Positions 19,055 to 28,401 of a stretch of DNA of 64,000 bases are shown piece by piece. Made by a program: the position numbers and the translations under genes. This DNA comes from Sediminicola sp040566555. GTDB lineage: Bacteria; Bacteroidota; Bacteroidia; Flavobacteriales; Flavobacteriaceae. The stretch spans positions 1-64,000 of the forward strand of contig NZ_JBEWYP010000008.1 of assembly GCF_040566555.1 (NCBI RefSeq), written 5' to 3'. The first letter of the stretch is position 1; each line of letters starts with the position of its first letter. The notes beneath the pieces are model-generated. The model was not told the origin of the DNA. It worked only from the letters and a program-made list of their open reading frames with translations, and did not search any database.

Positions 19055-19110
19055 ATTCACAGATTTAACCTTCACTAAGGTCAAAATAAAATTTACCAAG
19101 TCCATACATC

Positions 19111-21309
19111 TTATCCCACTACCTGTTTTTCTGTCATAAAAGGCTGATGGTAATGACGCTGTCCTGTGACCTTGTAAAGGGCATTTGCCAATGCTCCAAT
19201 TGCTGGAGGAAGTCCAGGCTCTCCTAATCCAGTAGGATCTATTTGGTTTTCAACAAAGAATACTTCAATTTCCTTGGGGGCTTGGGAGTGACGAATCAGT
19301 TGATACTTGTCAAAATTCATTTGATTGGGAGCTCCGTTTTCAAAGGTCAGTTGGCTGTACATAGAATGTCCTATGCCATCAATAACACCGCCTTGAATCA
19401 TGTTTTTTGCAGCATCCCTGTTTACTACAATACCACAATCAACGGCACACCATACCTTTTGAACAGTCGGTTGCCCGTCATTCACTACCATATCAAAAAC
19501 TTCAGCAACATAAGTAGAGTGACAGAAATAAGCGGCTACCCCTCTATAAATTTCAGGTTTTGTTTCTCCCCAATTGGCTTTCTCTTTCACCAGTTTCAAT
19601 ACTCCGGCATATCGTTCTGCATCATATTCATATTCTTCGCCTACGGGGTCTTTAATTGCCCGTTCAAATAATTCTAAACGGAAATCTATAGGATCTTTGC
19701 CTGCAGCTTCGGCTACTTCATCAAGAAATGATTGCTCGGCACCTGCTGTAAAATTAGATCTAGGTGCGCGCCATGCCCCAGTAGTGACATTCGTTTCAGC
19801 ATTAATTTTTTCAGCCGAATAATTATCAACGGCACCTGCAGGAAAACGATTCGGAAATATTGGACCATCTGGTAAGCCTGCGCCTTTAACAGAAAAAGCG
19901 ATCAAATTATTGTTTTCATCAAGACCTGCTTTGTATACAGATCTATACGTAGGGCGATAGGTACCCTGAGTCATATCATCCTCTCGGGAATATATTAACT
20001 TCACCGGACCACCTATTTTTTTAGAAATAGCAGCGGCTTCAACACCAAAGTGTACATAAAGCCTTCTTCCAAATCCTCCTCCAATACGGGTCATGTTTAC
20101 CGTAATATTCTCAAGGGGCAGGTTTAATAATTTGGCAACCGAGCCTTCTAGGGCTTCAGGAGTTTGCGTAGGACCAATAAGTTCTGCAGCATCTTCAGTG
20201 ACATTGGCGAAGAAGTTCATGGGCTCTAAAGTGTTATGAGCAATAAAAGGCGCACTGTAGGTCCTTTCTATTACTTTGGCCGCTCTTTTAAAGGCCGCTT
20301 CAGGATTGCCATCTTTTCTACTCTCCACTACCTCTCCTGAAACAAGTGCTTTTTCCAATCGTTTCAAGTGTGTGTCGGAACTTTCTAATTCGCCACTGGT
20401 TTCCCAATTAGCTTTAAGTGCTTTTTTGGCTTGCATCAACTGCCAGGTAGATTTTCCAACAATGGCAATCAAGTGTTTAAAACCTTGTTCATCAAAACCA
20501 CCTGGTTCGGCAATAGTGGTATCTATAATAAAGGCATCAGTTACCCCGGGCATACTTTTTATTTCTGCCTCATTAAAATCTTTAACTTTCATACCAAATG
20601 CGGGTGGGTGTTGGATCATGGCAAGTTGCATGCCTTCCCTGTGGAAATCTAATCCAAAAAGGGGCTCACCGGTTACAATTTTCTTCCCGTCCACATTCTT
20701 GACACTTGTCCCTATCAGTTTGAAATCATTTACTGCCTTAAGTTCAACTTCTTCTGGAATTTCAATGCCCACGGCTTTTGAGGCAATTTCCCCATAGGAA
20801 ATGGAGCGTTCGCCATTGGCTTCTTTTATCATTCCTTCACTGGCTGTCAGATCCGCGACTTCTAAGCCCCACTCCTTCGCCGCAGCTTCCATCAACATTC
20901 TTCTTCCTGTGGCACCAGCCATTCGTAGAGCATTCCAGCTCAATCGGATGGAAAGACTTCCACCAGCGAATTGATTTTGATACCATCCTGTATTAAGAGG
21001 TGCTTGTTCAACAACCACATTTTCCCAAGGGACATCCAGTTCTTCGGCTACAATCATGGGCATCGAAGTCCTAATATTTTGACCTATCTCCGGATTTGGA
21101 GAATATATGGTGACCATTCCGGTTTCACCTATTTTGATATAACCATTTATTTCAAACCATTCTTTTGGAACCGCGACACCTTCTGCCAATTCGGGAGTAT
21201 TAGGCTTACATCCGTTGAGCCAGCTAAATCCTATGAGCATACCCCCACCGGCAGCAGCGGATACCTTAATAAATGAACGACGATTATATTGTGTTTTAAT
21301 GTGAGTCAT
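19111..21309 (-). CDS. Molybdopterin-binding subunit of an IorB-type hydroxylase
   Basis: A 732-residue large subunit of the xanthine dehydrogenase superfamily, closest in plan to the isoquinoline 1-oxidoreductase beta subunit (IorB). A twin-arginine signal (RRSFIK at residues 10-15) is followed by a hydrophobic stretch and WLNGC, so it may be a Tat-exported lipoprotein. The molybdopterin-binding regions include GGGFGRRLYVHFG, TTGAWRAP and, near the end, DPTGLGEPGLPPA with the conserved Glu of the active site. It lies 31 bases downstream of its [2Fe-2S] partner. No FAD subunit is present, as in Ior and aldehyde-oxidising relatives that pass electrons to a cytochrome. Substrate unknown. Confidence 0.83.
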   Translation of the reverse strand: MTHIKTQYNRRSFIKVSAAAGGGMLIGFSWLNGCKPNTPELAEGVAVPKEWFEINGYIKIGETGMVTIYSPNPEIGQNIRTSMPMIVAEELDVPWENVVVEQAPLNTGWYQNQFAGGSLSIRLSWNALRMAGATGRRMLMEAAAKEWGLEVADLTASEGMIKEANGERSISYGEIASKAVGIEIPEEVELKAVNDFKLIGTSVKNVDGKKIVTGEPLFGLDFHREGMQLAMIQHPPAFGMKVKDFNEAEIKSMPGVTDAFIIDTTIAEPGGFDEQGFKHLIAIVGKSTWQLMQAKKALKANWETSGELESSDTHLKRLEKALVSGEVVESRKDGNPEAAFKRAAKVIERTYSAPFIAHNTLEPMNFFANVTEDAAELIGPTQTPEALEGSVAKLLNLPLENITVNMTRIGGGFGRRLYVHFGVEAAAISKKIGGPVKLIYSREDDMTQGTYRPTYRSVYKAGLDENNNLIAFSVKGAGLPDGPIFPNRFPAGAVDNYSAEKINAETNVTTGAWRAPRSNFTAGAEQSFLDEVAEAAGKDPIDFRLELFERAIKDPVGEEYEYDAERYAGVLKLVKEKANWGETKPEIYRGVAAYFCHSTYVAEVFDMVVNDGQPTVQKVWCAVDCGIVVNRDAAKNMIQGGVIDGIGHSMYSQLTFENGAPNQMNFDKYQLIRHSQAPKEIEVFFVENQIDPTGLGEPGLPPAIGALANALYKVTGQRHYHQPFMTEKQVVG

Positions 21310-21340
21310 GATTTTTTCTTTTTAGGTGTACCTGGAATGT

Positions 21341-21805
21341 TTAAGCGTTTTCAGAACTGGCGGCAGTTTTGATGGCCTTTTTGATACGTAAGTACGTACC
21401 ACAGCGACAAATATTTCCGTTCATGGCAACCTCAATTTCTTTATCGGTGGGATTAGGATTCTTTTTCAGAAATGCACTGGCGTTCATGATCTGGCCAGCT
21501 TGACAATAGCCACATTGATATACATCTTCTTCCACCCATGCTTTTTGTACAGGATGGTCCCCGTTTTCGGAAAGTCCTTCTATGGTAGTAATTTGCTGTT
21601 CGCCTACTGCCGACACGGGCAATTGACAGGATCGTACGGCAGTATCACCAAGGTGTATGGTACAGGCACCACATTGTGCAATGCCACAACCGTATTTGGT
21701 GCCGACCAAATTAAAATGGTCACGCAATACCCAGAGCATCGGCGTGGTAGGATCTATATCAATTTGCTCCGTTTTTCCGTTGATTTTTAGACTGTAATTG
21801 GCCAT
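21341..21805 (-). CDS. [2Fe-2S] subunit of an IorA-type hydroxylase
   Basis: A 154-residue small subunit carrying both iron-sulfur clusters. The plant-ferredoxin-like cluster ligands are CGCGIAQCGAC followed by a later Cys in RSCQLP. The C-terminal four-helix cluster uses CGYCQAGQ and CRCGTY. It precedes the Tat-exported large subunit by 31 bases and has no signal of its own, so it is probably carried across the membrane with its partner. The pair should relay electrons from the molybdenum site outward. The promoter candidate is at 21841-21848. Confidence 0.87.
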   Translation of the reverse strand: MANYSLKINGKTEQIDIDPTTPMLWVLRDHFNLVGTKYGCGIAQCGACTIHLGDTAVRSCQLPVSAVGEQQITTIEGLSENGDHPVQKAWVEEDVYQCGYCQAGQIMNASAFLKKNPNPTDKEIEVAMNGNICRCGTYLRIKKAIKTAASSENA

Positions 21806-21840
21806 AGTGAAGGTGTAAGTGAATGAATGTGTTGAATTTA

Positions 21841-21848
21841 CAAAATTA
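21841..21848 (-). promoter_or_regulatory. Possible -7 element (TAATTTTG) for the molybdenum hydroxylase operon
   Basis: On the minus strand TAATTTTG fits TAnnTTTG, 36 bases before the ATG at 21805. I see no clear TTG at -33. Confidence 0.35.
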
Positions 21849-22411
21849 TCAGCTTTGTAATATGACTTTTTTAAAATTATTTGCCGATACGGGATTAAGA
21901 ATATTAATTAATATTGCGCATGAGTAGATTTGATGTATTAACTCAATATACCAATTCCAAATCTATGAATATAATTAAACTCAGAGAATTAACCTTTTAT
22001 GATTGCCTTATAAGAGGTGGGATTTTAAAAAGAGAATATCATTTTATGAGTAACCTATTCAACGACAACTATAATAGTTTGGATTATTCAATTTTCTATA
22101 AAAATTGGAGGGTTTAACACAAGTAGACTTCCTACCCAAATTAATTAACTCCCAACAACCCTCATTTAATGTCATAATAAATTTTTAATAAACTACATAT
22201 CAACACTGTATAATCATATAAATGGTCTGTGGTAACATTTAGGTTTACGGTTTGGAATTAAAAAGGTTAGACCTTACAAACCAATTGAGTAATGATTAAT
22301 TGATTGCGATTCTATAATAAATTTTTGATAAGAAATAGGGGTGGATTTGATTACCCCTGCCAGACACGATATACACTTGTAACCATAGGTTAGCCACATA
22401 AGATAAGAGTT
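21849..22411. other. Intergenic region, no supportable gene
   Basis: About 560 AT-rich bases. A 16-base perfect palindrome (AATATTAATTAATATT at 21900-21915) and a weak 67-codon frame (21914-22117) were seen; the frame starts with TTG and has random-looking composition, so I do not call it. Confidence 0.5.
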
Positions 22412-22543
22412 CTAGTTGAATACGTATCCCAAAAGCCAGTATAGAATTAGAAATACCACGACAACCCCAATACATCCACATTTTCCTCCTCCGATCTTTT
22501 TGGCTCCCCAGCCGGCCAAGAGTGCCCTAATAATTTTTTGCAT
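22412..22543 (-). CDS. Small membrane protein, 43 aa
   Basis: A short gene easily missed by length cut-offs. Reading leftward from the ATG at 22543, it encodes a basic, glycine-rich head (MQKIIRALLAGWGAKKIGGG, residues 1-20), a KCGC motif at 21-24, then one strongly hydrophobic segment (about 25-42) and ends in VFN before TAG. Only one helix can span the membrane, with the basic N-terminus probably inside. The GWGAKK-GGG head followed by Cys residues and a membrane helix seems familiar to me from small Bacteroidota proteins, but I have no family name. Function unknown. A 16-base palindrome lies about 80 bases upstream. Confidence 0.65.
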   Translation of the reverse strand: MQKIIRALLAGWGAKKIGGGKCGCIGVVVVFLILYWLLGYVFN

Positions 22544-22924
22544 AGCATTTTATCTTTTTTAATAATGTGATGGAGATAATGTAATAGTACTATAAAAGTA
22601 GAAACAATTAATTTTTGAAATTATCGATATCGATAAATAAATTGATTCTGACCCAAATAGAAATATTCATTTTTTTTGGATTTTGCTAATCTTATATTTT
22701 TTCACACGTTAGCTTAAGTAGGTGAAAATTTTAATAGGATGAGGTATCTAACTTCTAAAAAGGGACTTGCTGGTTTAAAATTCCCTACTTTCTAATTAGT
22801 TTGCTTAGGAAGGCAAAATTAAGAAAGGCTGCCGCCATAAAATTTAGTTTGATATAGGATTAATATTTGCCATATCCATGTTACTCGTAAATGTTGAGCA
22901 ACAGTATGTCCCGGAGATTCTTTA
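22544..22924. other. Intergenic region with a palindrome
   Basis: Lies between mnmE and the 43-aa gene, both on the minus strand. Apart from the palindrome at 22621-22636 I see no gene, RNA or clear terminator. Confidence 0.5.
22621..22636. promoter_or_regulatory. 16-base perfect palindrome (TTATCGATATCGATAA)
   Basis: A perfect self-complementary site containing two overlapping ATCGAT hexamers, 78 bases upstream of the 43-aa gene. It looks like a dimeric regulator's operator; the regulator is unknown. Confidence 0.35.
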
Positions 22925-24322
22925 TCACTTTCCGATACAAAAATTGGCAAAAATATTACCCAGTAAATCGTCAGAAGTAATCTCACCAGTGATTTCACCA
23001 AAATGGTAGAGGGCTTGGCGGATATCTATGGCCATAAGGTCTCCGGAAATACCCATATCGATCCCTTCCTTCACCCTTTCTATGTCTTCTAGAGCTTTTA
23101 AAAGGGAATTGTAGTGTCTTGTATTGGTCACAATGGTCTCATTGTTTTTTAAAGCCCCTGTATTCACGAAATTGAGTAGCTCCGTGGTAAGTCTTTCTAT
23201 CCCTTCCCCGGTCTTGGCAGAAAGGAATAGGGCAGAAGGTAATTCCGCGGCAATCTTGGATTGCTGTGCATCGGATATTTGATCTGCTTTATTGATGATG
23301 AAAAGCAGTGGTTTTTGTGGATGTTTATTGCGAATCTTTTCCAGTTCAGTCTTGATTAAAGCTAATCGATTTTCATCGCTAATTACTTGTATCCCATCTA
23401 CCAAATAAATGACTACTTGCGCCTGTTCAATTTTTTCAAAGGTCTTTTTTATACCTATACTCTCTACAATATCTACAGTTTCGCGTATACCGGCCGTATC
23501 GATAAATCGAAAACCGATGCCTCCAATAGAAATTTCATCTTCAATGGTATCCCTGGTGGTTCCGGCTATCTCACTGACAATGGCCCTCTCTTCGTTCAAT
23601 AAAGCGTTCAATAAGGTTGACTTGCCCACGTTGGGTTCCCCTACAATGGCGACTGGAATTCCATTTTTTATGACATTCCCAACGGCAAAACTATCGATAA
23701 GCCTTTTGAGCACTTCTCGGATGCGGTCCACCAATGCTGTAAACTGATTCCTATCTGCAAATTCTACGTCTTCCTCAGCAAAATCGAGTTCCAGTTCAAT
23801 CAATGAAGCAAAGTTGAGCAGCTCGTCCCTCAGTCGTTTTATTTCGTTGCTAAAACCTCCACGCATTTGTTGCATGGCTATTTGATGGCTTGCCTCATTG
23901 TCTGAAGCAATAAGATCGGCAACCGCTTCGGCCTGACTCAAATCCAATTTTCCGTTCAGAAAAGCACGAAGGGTAAATTCCCCTGCATTTGCAGTCCTAC
24001 ATCCATTTCTAAGGAATAATTGAATTATTTGTTGCTGTATATAGGGTGATCCATGGCAAGAAATCTCAATAACATGTTCTCCCGTATAGGAATTGGGACC
24101 TTTGAAGATGGTCACCAACACTTCATCTATGGTACGTTCCCCATCCATAATATGACCCAAATGGACAGTATGGCTTTTTTGCGTGGCCAGATCCTTACCC
24201 CTTATTGATCGGAACAAAGGAGCGGAAATAGCAATTGCATCCTTGCCGGATACGCGGATAACCGCTATGGCTCCTGCACCGGAGGCTGTTGCTAATGCTA
24301 TTATGGTATCATTTGGAATCAT
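22925..24322 (-). CDS. mnmE: tRNA modification GTPase MnmE
   Basis: A 465-residue GTPase that, with MnmG, installs the 5-carboxymethylaminomethyl group on wobble uridine of certain tRNAs using methylene-tetrahydrofolate. It has the N-terminal folate-binding domain (1-120, opening MIPNDTIIALATA), a helical domain, and an inserted G domain from about 220 to 385 with G1 GEPNVGKST, G2 GTTRDT, G3 DTAGIRE and G4 NKAD. The C-terminal CIGK carries the catalytic Cys. The length is normal. Single gene; TATTTTTG at 24339-24346 (minus) may be its -7 element. Confidence 0.97.
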   Translation of the reverse strand: MIPNDTIIALATASGAGAIAVIRVSGKDAIAISAPLFRSIRGKDLATQKSHTVHLGHIMDGERTIDEVLVTIFKGPNSYTGEHVIEISCHGSPYIQQQIIQLFLRNGCRTANAGEFTLRAFLNGKLDLSQAEAVADLIASDNEASHQIAMQQMRGGFSNEIKRLRDELLNFASLIELELDFAEEDVEFADRNQFTALVDRIREVLKRLIDSFAVGNVIKNGIPVAIVGEPNVGKSTLLNALLNEERAIVSEIAGTTRDTIEDEISIGGIGFRFIDTAGIRETVDIVESIGIKKTFEKIEQAQVVIYLVDGIQVISDENRLALIKTELEKIRNKHPQKPLLFIINKADQISDAQQSKIAAELPSALFLSAKTGEGIERLTTELLNFVNTGALKNNETIVTNTRHYNSLLKALEDIERVKEGIDMGISGDLMAIDIRQALYHFGEITGEITSDDLLGNIFANFCIGK

Positions 24323-24338
24323 ATCCCTTGCTTTTTGG

Positions 24339-24346
24339 CAAAAATA
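24339..24346 (-). promoter_or_regulatory. Possible -7 element (TATTTTTG) for mnmE
   Basis: Fits TAnnTTTG, 17 bases before the mnmE ATG. No convincing -33 TTG. Confidence 0.3.
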
Positions 24347-24486
24347 CGGAAAATAGGGAGTATAAGAGGCTTCTTGGTGAGATTGTCTGCCTACATTTCG
24401 CCATCGAATATTCCCTTTATTTTCTTATTTGTAATGGGTAATATTTCGTATCTTAAGTATAGTCTAACTTTTTACTATTAACCGTT

Positions 24487-24957
24487 ATGAAACGATTTTT
24501 ATTTGTACTAGTAGTCCTTTGTATTGCATCTTTTGGCAATGTGTATGGACAAGAAACGAAAACACCATTGGACAGTGTTGCCAAAATGGAACAAGAGGCC
24601 AAGGAGCTCGAAGCAGTGAAAAAGAAAGTGGAAAAAGCCGAAAGGGAAGAGGTGAAGGCAAAAAAGGCAAGGGAAAAAGCCGAAAAGGAGAAAAAGAAGG
24701 CTGAAAAAGAGAAAAAGAAAGCTGAAAAGGAAAGGAAGGAACTAAAAAAGCTAGAAAGTGATATTGCTTCTCAGGAAAAATCAATTTCCAATGATGAAAA
24801 GAAGATCATAAAATTGGAAGAGAAATTATTCAAAGGGGAGAGGAAAGGAGATTTGTCTCCCAATGAAATAAAAAAGATAAAAGATAAAATTCAAAAGTTA
24901 AAACTGGATATTGAAAAGGATAAGGAGAAACTAAGAAAGCTTCGAAAAAAGCTGTAA
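24487..24957 (+). CDS. Exported Lys/Glu-rich coiled-coil protein
   Basis: A 156-residue protein with a signal peptide (residues 1-22, ending VYGQ). From about residue 35 to the end it is one charged helix with repeated EKA-KKAEKEKKK-type heptads, predicted coiled coil. It has no lipobox, so it is probably periplasmic. Such proteins are common in Bacteroidota and have no assigned function. The low-complexity repeats make database matches unreliable. It is divergent from mnmE and lies 93 bases upstream of the DUF4870 gene. Confidence 0.7.
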   Translation: MKRFLFVLVVLCIASFGNVYGQETKTPLDSVAKMEQEAKELEAVKKKVEKAEREEVKAKKAREKAEKEKKKAEKEKKKAEKERKELKKLESDIASQEKSISNDEKKIIKLEEKLFKGERKGDLSPNEIKKIKDKIQKLKLDIEKDKEKLRKLRKKL

Positions 24958-25050
24958 AGGTGGGCCTTTGAAGCAGATTAATGCATCTCCTTGTAACATT
25001 TGTTATTGAAGTGCGTCCAATAAGCACATCAATCATAAAATAATCAAATC

Positions 25051-25389
25051 ATGCAAGCAGAAAACAGACAACTTTTAGTGATCACCCATTTGACCCAATT
25101 ATTGGATTTGGTCACAGGATGTGGGGGTTTTATTGTTCCCTTGGTTTTATGGCTTACCCAAAAAGATAAGGTCATGAATATGGATGAACATGGAAAGGCA
25201 ATAATCAATTTTCAAATAAGCCTCTTTATTTATATCCTCATCAGTATCCCTTTGATATTGCTTTTCGGGCTCGGGCTATTAGGCTTTTTAGCAGTAGGGA
25301 TCATAGGGTTCGTTTTCCCGATTATCAATGCGGTGAGGGCAAATAATGGAGAGACACCTTATTATCCTTTAAGTTTTAAATTCGTTTAG
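25051..25389 (+). CDS. DUF4870-type small membrane protein
   Basis: A 112-residue integral membrane protein with about three hydrophobic segments (near 20-38, 55-75 and 78-98). The pattern HLTQLLDLVTGCGGFIVPLV, followed by a short KDKVMNMDEHGKAIINFQ loop and a C-terminal NAVRANNGETPYYPL, is typical of the DUF4870 (TIC20-like) family. The role is unknown. A strong terminator follows, shared with dnaN on the other strand. Confidence 0.8.
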   Translation: MQAENRQLLVITHLTQLLDLVTGCGGFIVPLVLWLTQKDKVMNMDEHGKAIINFQISLFIYILISIPLILLFGLGLLGFLAVGIIGFVFPIINAVRANNGETPYYPLSFKFV

Positions 25390-25403
25390 CCTTATCTACA
25401 AAT

Positions 25404-25438
25404 AAAAAAAGCCACATAAAAAAATGTGGCTTTTTTAA
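25404..25438. terminator. Bidirectional terminator between the DUF4870 gene and dnaN
   Basis: AAAAAAAGCCACAT pairs with ATGTGGCTTTTTT around an A-rich loop, between convergent genes. Confidence 0.88.
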
Positions 25439-25455
25439 TTCTATAAATTTAGGAA

Positions 25456-26574
25456 CTAGCTATTAAGCATAACCGGCATTACCAACATGGTAACATGCTC
25501 ACCCTCATCCAGTCCATCTACAGGCGTTAAGATTCCTGCACGATTTGGAAGGCTCATTTCAAGGGAAACATCATCAGATGTTAGATTGTTGAGCATTTCT
25601 ACCAGAAAACGGGAATTGAAACCTATTTGCATATCATCGCCGGCATAAGAACAAGTCAAACGCTCTTCAGCTTTGTTACTGTAGTCTATGTCTTCTGCAG
25701 ATATATTTAATTCGGCACCAGCAATCTTTAAACGTATTTGGTGCGTTGTCTTGTTAGAGAATATGGAAACCCTTCTTACAGAGCTCAAAAACTGATTTCT
25801 TGAAATACTTAATTTGTTGGGATTTTCCTTCGGGATCACTGCATCATAGTTGGGATACTTACCATCTATCAACCTACAGATAAGCTCCGTTTGGTCAAAG
25901 GAAAATTTAGCATTACTATCATTGTATTCAATAGTAACATCTGTCTCGCTTCCGGCCAATATTCCCTTCAAAAGGGTCAATGGTTTTTTAGGCATAATAA
26001 ATTCCGCCACTTGGGAAGCTGTAACATCTGCACGTTGGTACTTTACCAATTTATGGGCATCTGTAGCAACGAAAGTTAGATTTTCTGGAGAGAATTGAAA
26101 AAACACCCCGCTCATTACAGGACGAAGGTCATCATTTCCAGCTGCAAAGATGGTTTTATTGATGGCCGTAGCCAAAATGTCACCAATGATGGTAGTTGAA
26201 CTAGGATTGGAAAGTTCCACCGCTTTTGGGAATTCTGCTCCATCGGCATAGGCCAAGGCATATTTTCCGTGATTGGAACTTATCTCTACCGTATTGTTAT
26301 CTTCAACAACAAAGGTCAAAGGCTGTTCTGGAAAAGTTTTCAGGGTTTCCAACAATAGCTTTGCAGGAACCGCAATCGTTCCGACACTATCAGAGTCTAC
26401 GTTCAAAACAGAGCTCATGGTAGTTTCCAAATCGGAGGCAGAAACGGTTAGTTTGTTTTGATCAAGATCGAACAAAAAATTATCCAATATGGGAAGTGTA
26501 TTGCTATTATTGATAACCCCTCCCAAAACCTGTAATTGTTTTAGTAAATAAGTACTGGATACTATAAATTTCAT
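25456..26574 (-). CDS. dnaN: DNA polymerase III beta subunit (sliding clamp)
   Basis: A 372-residue protein with the three-fold repeated clamp domain. It dimerises into the ring that tethers polymerase to DNA. Recognisable stretches are the N-terminal MKFIVSSTYLLKQLQVLGGVI, the second-domain LICRLIDGKYPNYDAVIPK, and a C-terminus ending in MLVMPVMLN, the usual MPMR-like tail that forms part of the partner-binding pocket. dnaN is not beside dnaA or recF here; it follows gldG by 162 bases on the same strand, so it may have its own promoter. Confidence 0.97.
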   Translation of the reverse strand: MKFIVSSTYLLKQLQVLGGVINNSNTLPILDNFLFDLDQNKLTVSASDLETTMSSVLNVDSDSVGTIAVPAKLLLETLKTFPEQPLTFVVEDNNTVEISSNHGKYALAYADGAEFPKAVELSNPSSTTIIGDILATAINKTIFAAGNDDLRPVMSGVFFQFSPENLTFVATDAHKLVKYQRADVTASQVAEFIMPKKPLTLLKGILAGSETDVTIEYNDSNAKFSFDQTELICRLIDGKYPNYDAVIPKENPNKLSISRNQFLSSVRRVSIFSNKTTHQIRLKIAGAELNISAEDIDYSNKAEERLTCSYAGDDMQIGFNSRFLVEMLNNLTSDDVSLEMSLPNRAGILTPVDGLDEGEHVTMLVMPVMLNS

Positions 26575-26736
26575 TAGTTATATTATTTTAATGTCGAAAC
26601 TCCATCTTGATAAGACGCCCCCGAAAATATACATTTTTGGGCAAAATACAGTTACCAATCCAGAATTTTGGGTTTAAAAATACTTTAAACAAAGGTATTT
26701 TAATTGCGCCTTTAAAGAAAACAAACTTATTAACAC

Positions 26737-28401
26737 TTAAGTGCCGTATTTTTTCCTTCTGTAGGCGTTGAAAAGCCATCCAAAAAGTAAGATCAAAGCT
26801 ACGGGAAGCCCAATGTTTATATATTGCCACTTGCTTTTCTCCTCCACAATTTTTTTCTCGTCTAAAAAGGGGATTGTCACCTTTTTATTTCTAATGTTTA
26901 TAAGTCCATTGTCATCTAAAAGGTAATTGATACTATTTACCAAGAATTCTTTATTTCCAAAATAGTTGTTTGTCCATTTGTCATAACCCAATTCCAACGG
27001 TCTTCCATTTCTAACTTGGTTTTTGATTAGATCTCCGTCGGCAATGACAAGCATTTTGTTTGCCTCTCCTTTTTCCATGGTCCCTTTCAACGCTACGGGC
27101 TTCACTCTATTTAAAAAGGCCGATTTAAATTCACCTTCAATCAAAACTGCCAATGGCTGGTTTCCATTATTGTAACTTTCCTTTTTAGGAGGGGTATTTA
27201 TGGTATTTAGATTTATTTCCCTTGGCGTGCCTTCGGTCTTAGATAAGGGCGAACTCCAATATAAAATGGTCTTTTTATAAGGGTTGGGCAAGGTGTCCAT
27301 GCTATTGGCAAACTGGAATCTAACAGCCTCCAAATTATTGTTTATGGGGTGATTGTTCCTAGAAAAGACCATAGGGTTGTAGTACCAGGGAACAGGGTTG
27401 TATTCTGATTGATTGCCTTCTCCCGATGCGAGGACAATCTGGGTGAAATATAGGTCGTTGATCAATACCGGATTGATACGAACCCCATATTTGAAGAAAA
27501 AATCATTGAGGTTCAAATTTCGCTCCATTGCAAAAGCGCTACCATTCTCATTAAAAAGACTGTCCAGTTCAATGGCTACCTCATCGATCAACCAAATGGA
27601 TTTACCGCCATTGACAATATATTGATCCAAAACATACTTTTCGGCATCGGTAAAGGCTTGGGTTGGTTTGGCAATAATGGCCAAATCAAATCCCTTTAAT
27701 TGATCCAAAACCTTTTGGGGATTGCTGGCAACGGAATCCAAGGTGATGGCGCCAATGTTGTAGTAGTCCCGTATCGTCGTAAGGTAATCTGCAATATAAA
27801 TATCCTCCAATTCCCCATTTCCTTTGATTATGGCTACTCTTTTCTTTTCCTTTATATTGAGTTTTACAAAGGCATCGGCAAAAGCGTATTCTAAATGCTG
27901 AACGGAATTGTTTACGCGTTCTTCCGTAGTGGCACCCAATTTATTTTTTAAGAGCGGAACTTTTATTGTGGTATTGTTATAGTTGACCATGGCCCATGGA
28001 AATACTATTTCCTGGGACACTTTGCCGTTTTCCTCTATGGTTACGTTTGCAGGGGTTAGCCCTAATTTTCTAAGTTCTGCAATAATGTTTTCCGATTCTT
28101 CCGCTTCTTCTAGAGGGTTGACAAAGTTGAATTTTATGTTCTTGTTTTCAGAGGCAAACTCTTCTAGAAGTTGTTGGGTCTCTCCTTTGAGTTTAATGAA
28201 TTCTGGGGGTAGGTTACCGTCTAAAAGCACATCAATGATAACGGGATTTTCAAAATCCTGCACGGAAGAGATAGCTGGTTGGGATAACGTATACCTTTTG
28301 TCCTCGGTAAGGTCAAAACGGGTATAAATATAATGGCCTATTACATTGATGACCACCAATGCTAGAATTGCCTTGCCAATAGATAAAAAAGATTTTTGCA
28401 T
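26737..28401 (-). CDS. gldG: Gliding motility ABC transporter substrate-binding protein GldG
   Basis: A 554-residue membrane-anchored component of the GldAFG ABC transporter, which supports gliding motility in Flavobacterium. It has an N-terminal membrane segment (about 10-28), a large extracytoplasmic region of the DUF4350/GldG type (YTLSQPAISSVQDFENPV, later LIDEVAIELDSL), and a C-terminal membrane helix (about 530-548) before a basic tail. Its ATG overlaps the gldF stop by one base (TAATG), so translation is coupled. The ATPase GldA is not in the window. Confidence 0.93.
   Translation of the reverse strand: MQKSFLSIGKAILALVVINVIGHYIYTRFDLTEDKRYTLSQPAISSVQDFENPVIIDVLLDGNLPPEFIKLKGETQQLLEEFASENKNIKFNFVNPLEEAEESENIIAELRKLGLTPANVTIEENGKVSQEIVFPWAMVNYNNTTIKVPLLKNKLGATTEERVNNSVQHLEYAFADAFVKLNIKEKKRVAIIKGNGELEDIYIADYLTTIRDYYNIGAITLDSVASNPQKVLDQLKGFDLAIIAKPTQAFTDAEKYVLDQYIVNGGKSIWLIDEVAIELDSLFNENGSAFAMERNLNLNDFFFKYGVRINPVLINDLYFTQIVLASGEGNQSEYNPVPWYYNPMVFSRNNHPINNNLEAVRFQFANSMDTLPNPYKKTILYWSSPLSKTEGTPREINLNTINTPPKKESYNNGNQPLAVLIEGEFKSAFLNRVKPVALKGTMEKGEANKMLVIADGDLIKNQVRNGRPLELGYDKWTNNYFGNKEFLVNSINYLLDDNGLINIRNKKVTIPFLDEKKIVEEKSKWQYINIGLPVALILLFGWLFNAYRRKKYGT

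Noticed and set aside
21914..22117. 67-codon frame upstream of the molybdenum hydroxylase genes
   Set aside because: It starts with TTG, has random-looking AT-rich composition, no recognisable motif and sits in a non-coding stretch.
26588..26830. 80-codon minus-strand frame between dnaN and gldG
   Set aside because: It overlaps the 3' end of gldG in another frame and has no motif or start signal of its own.
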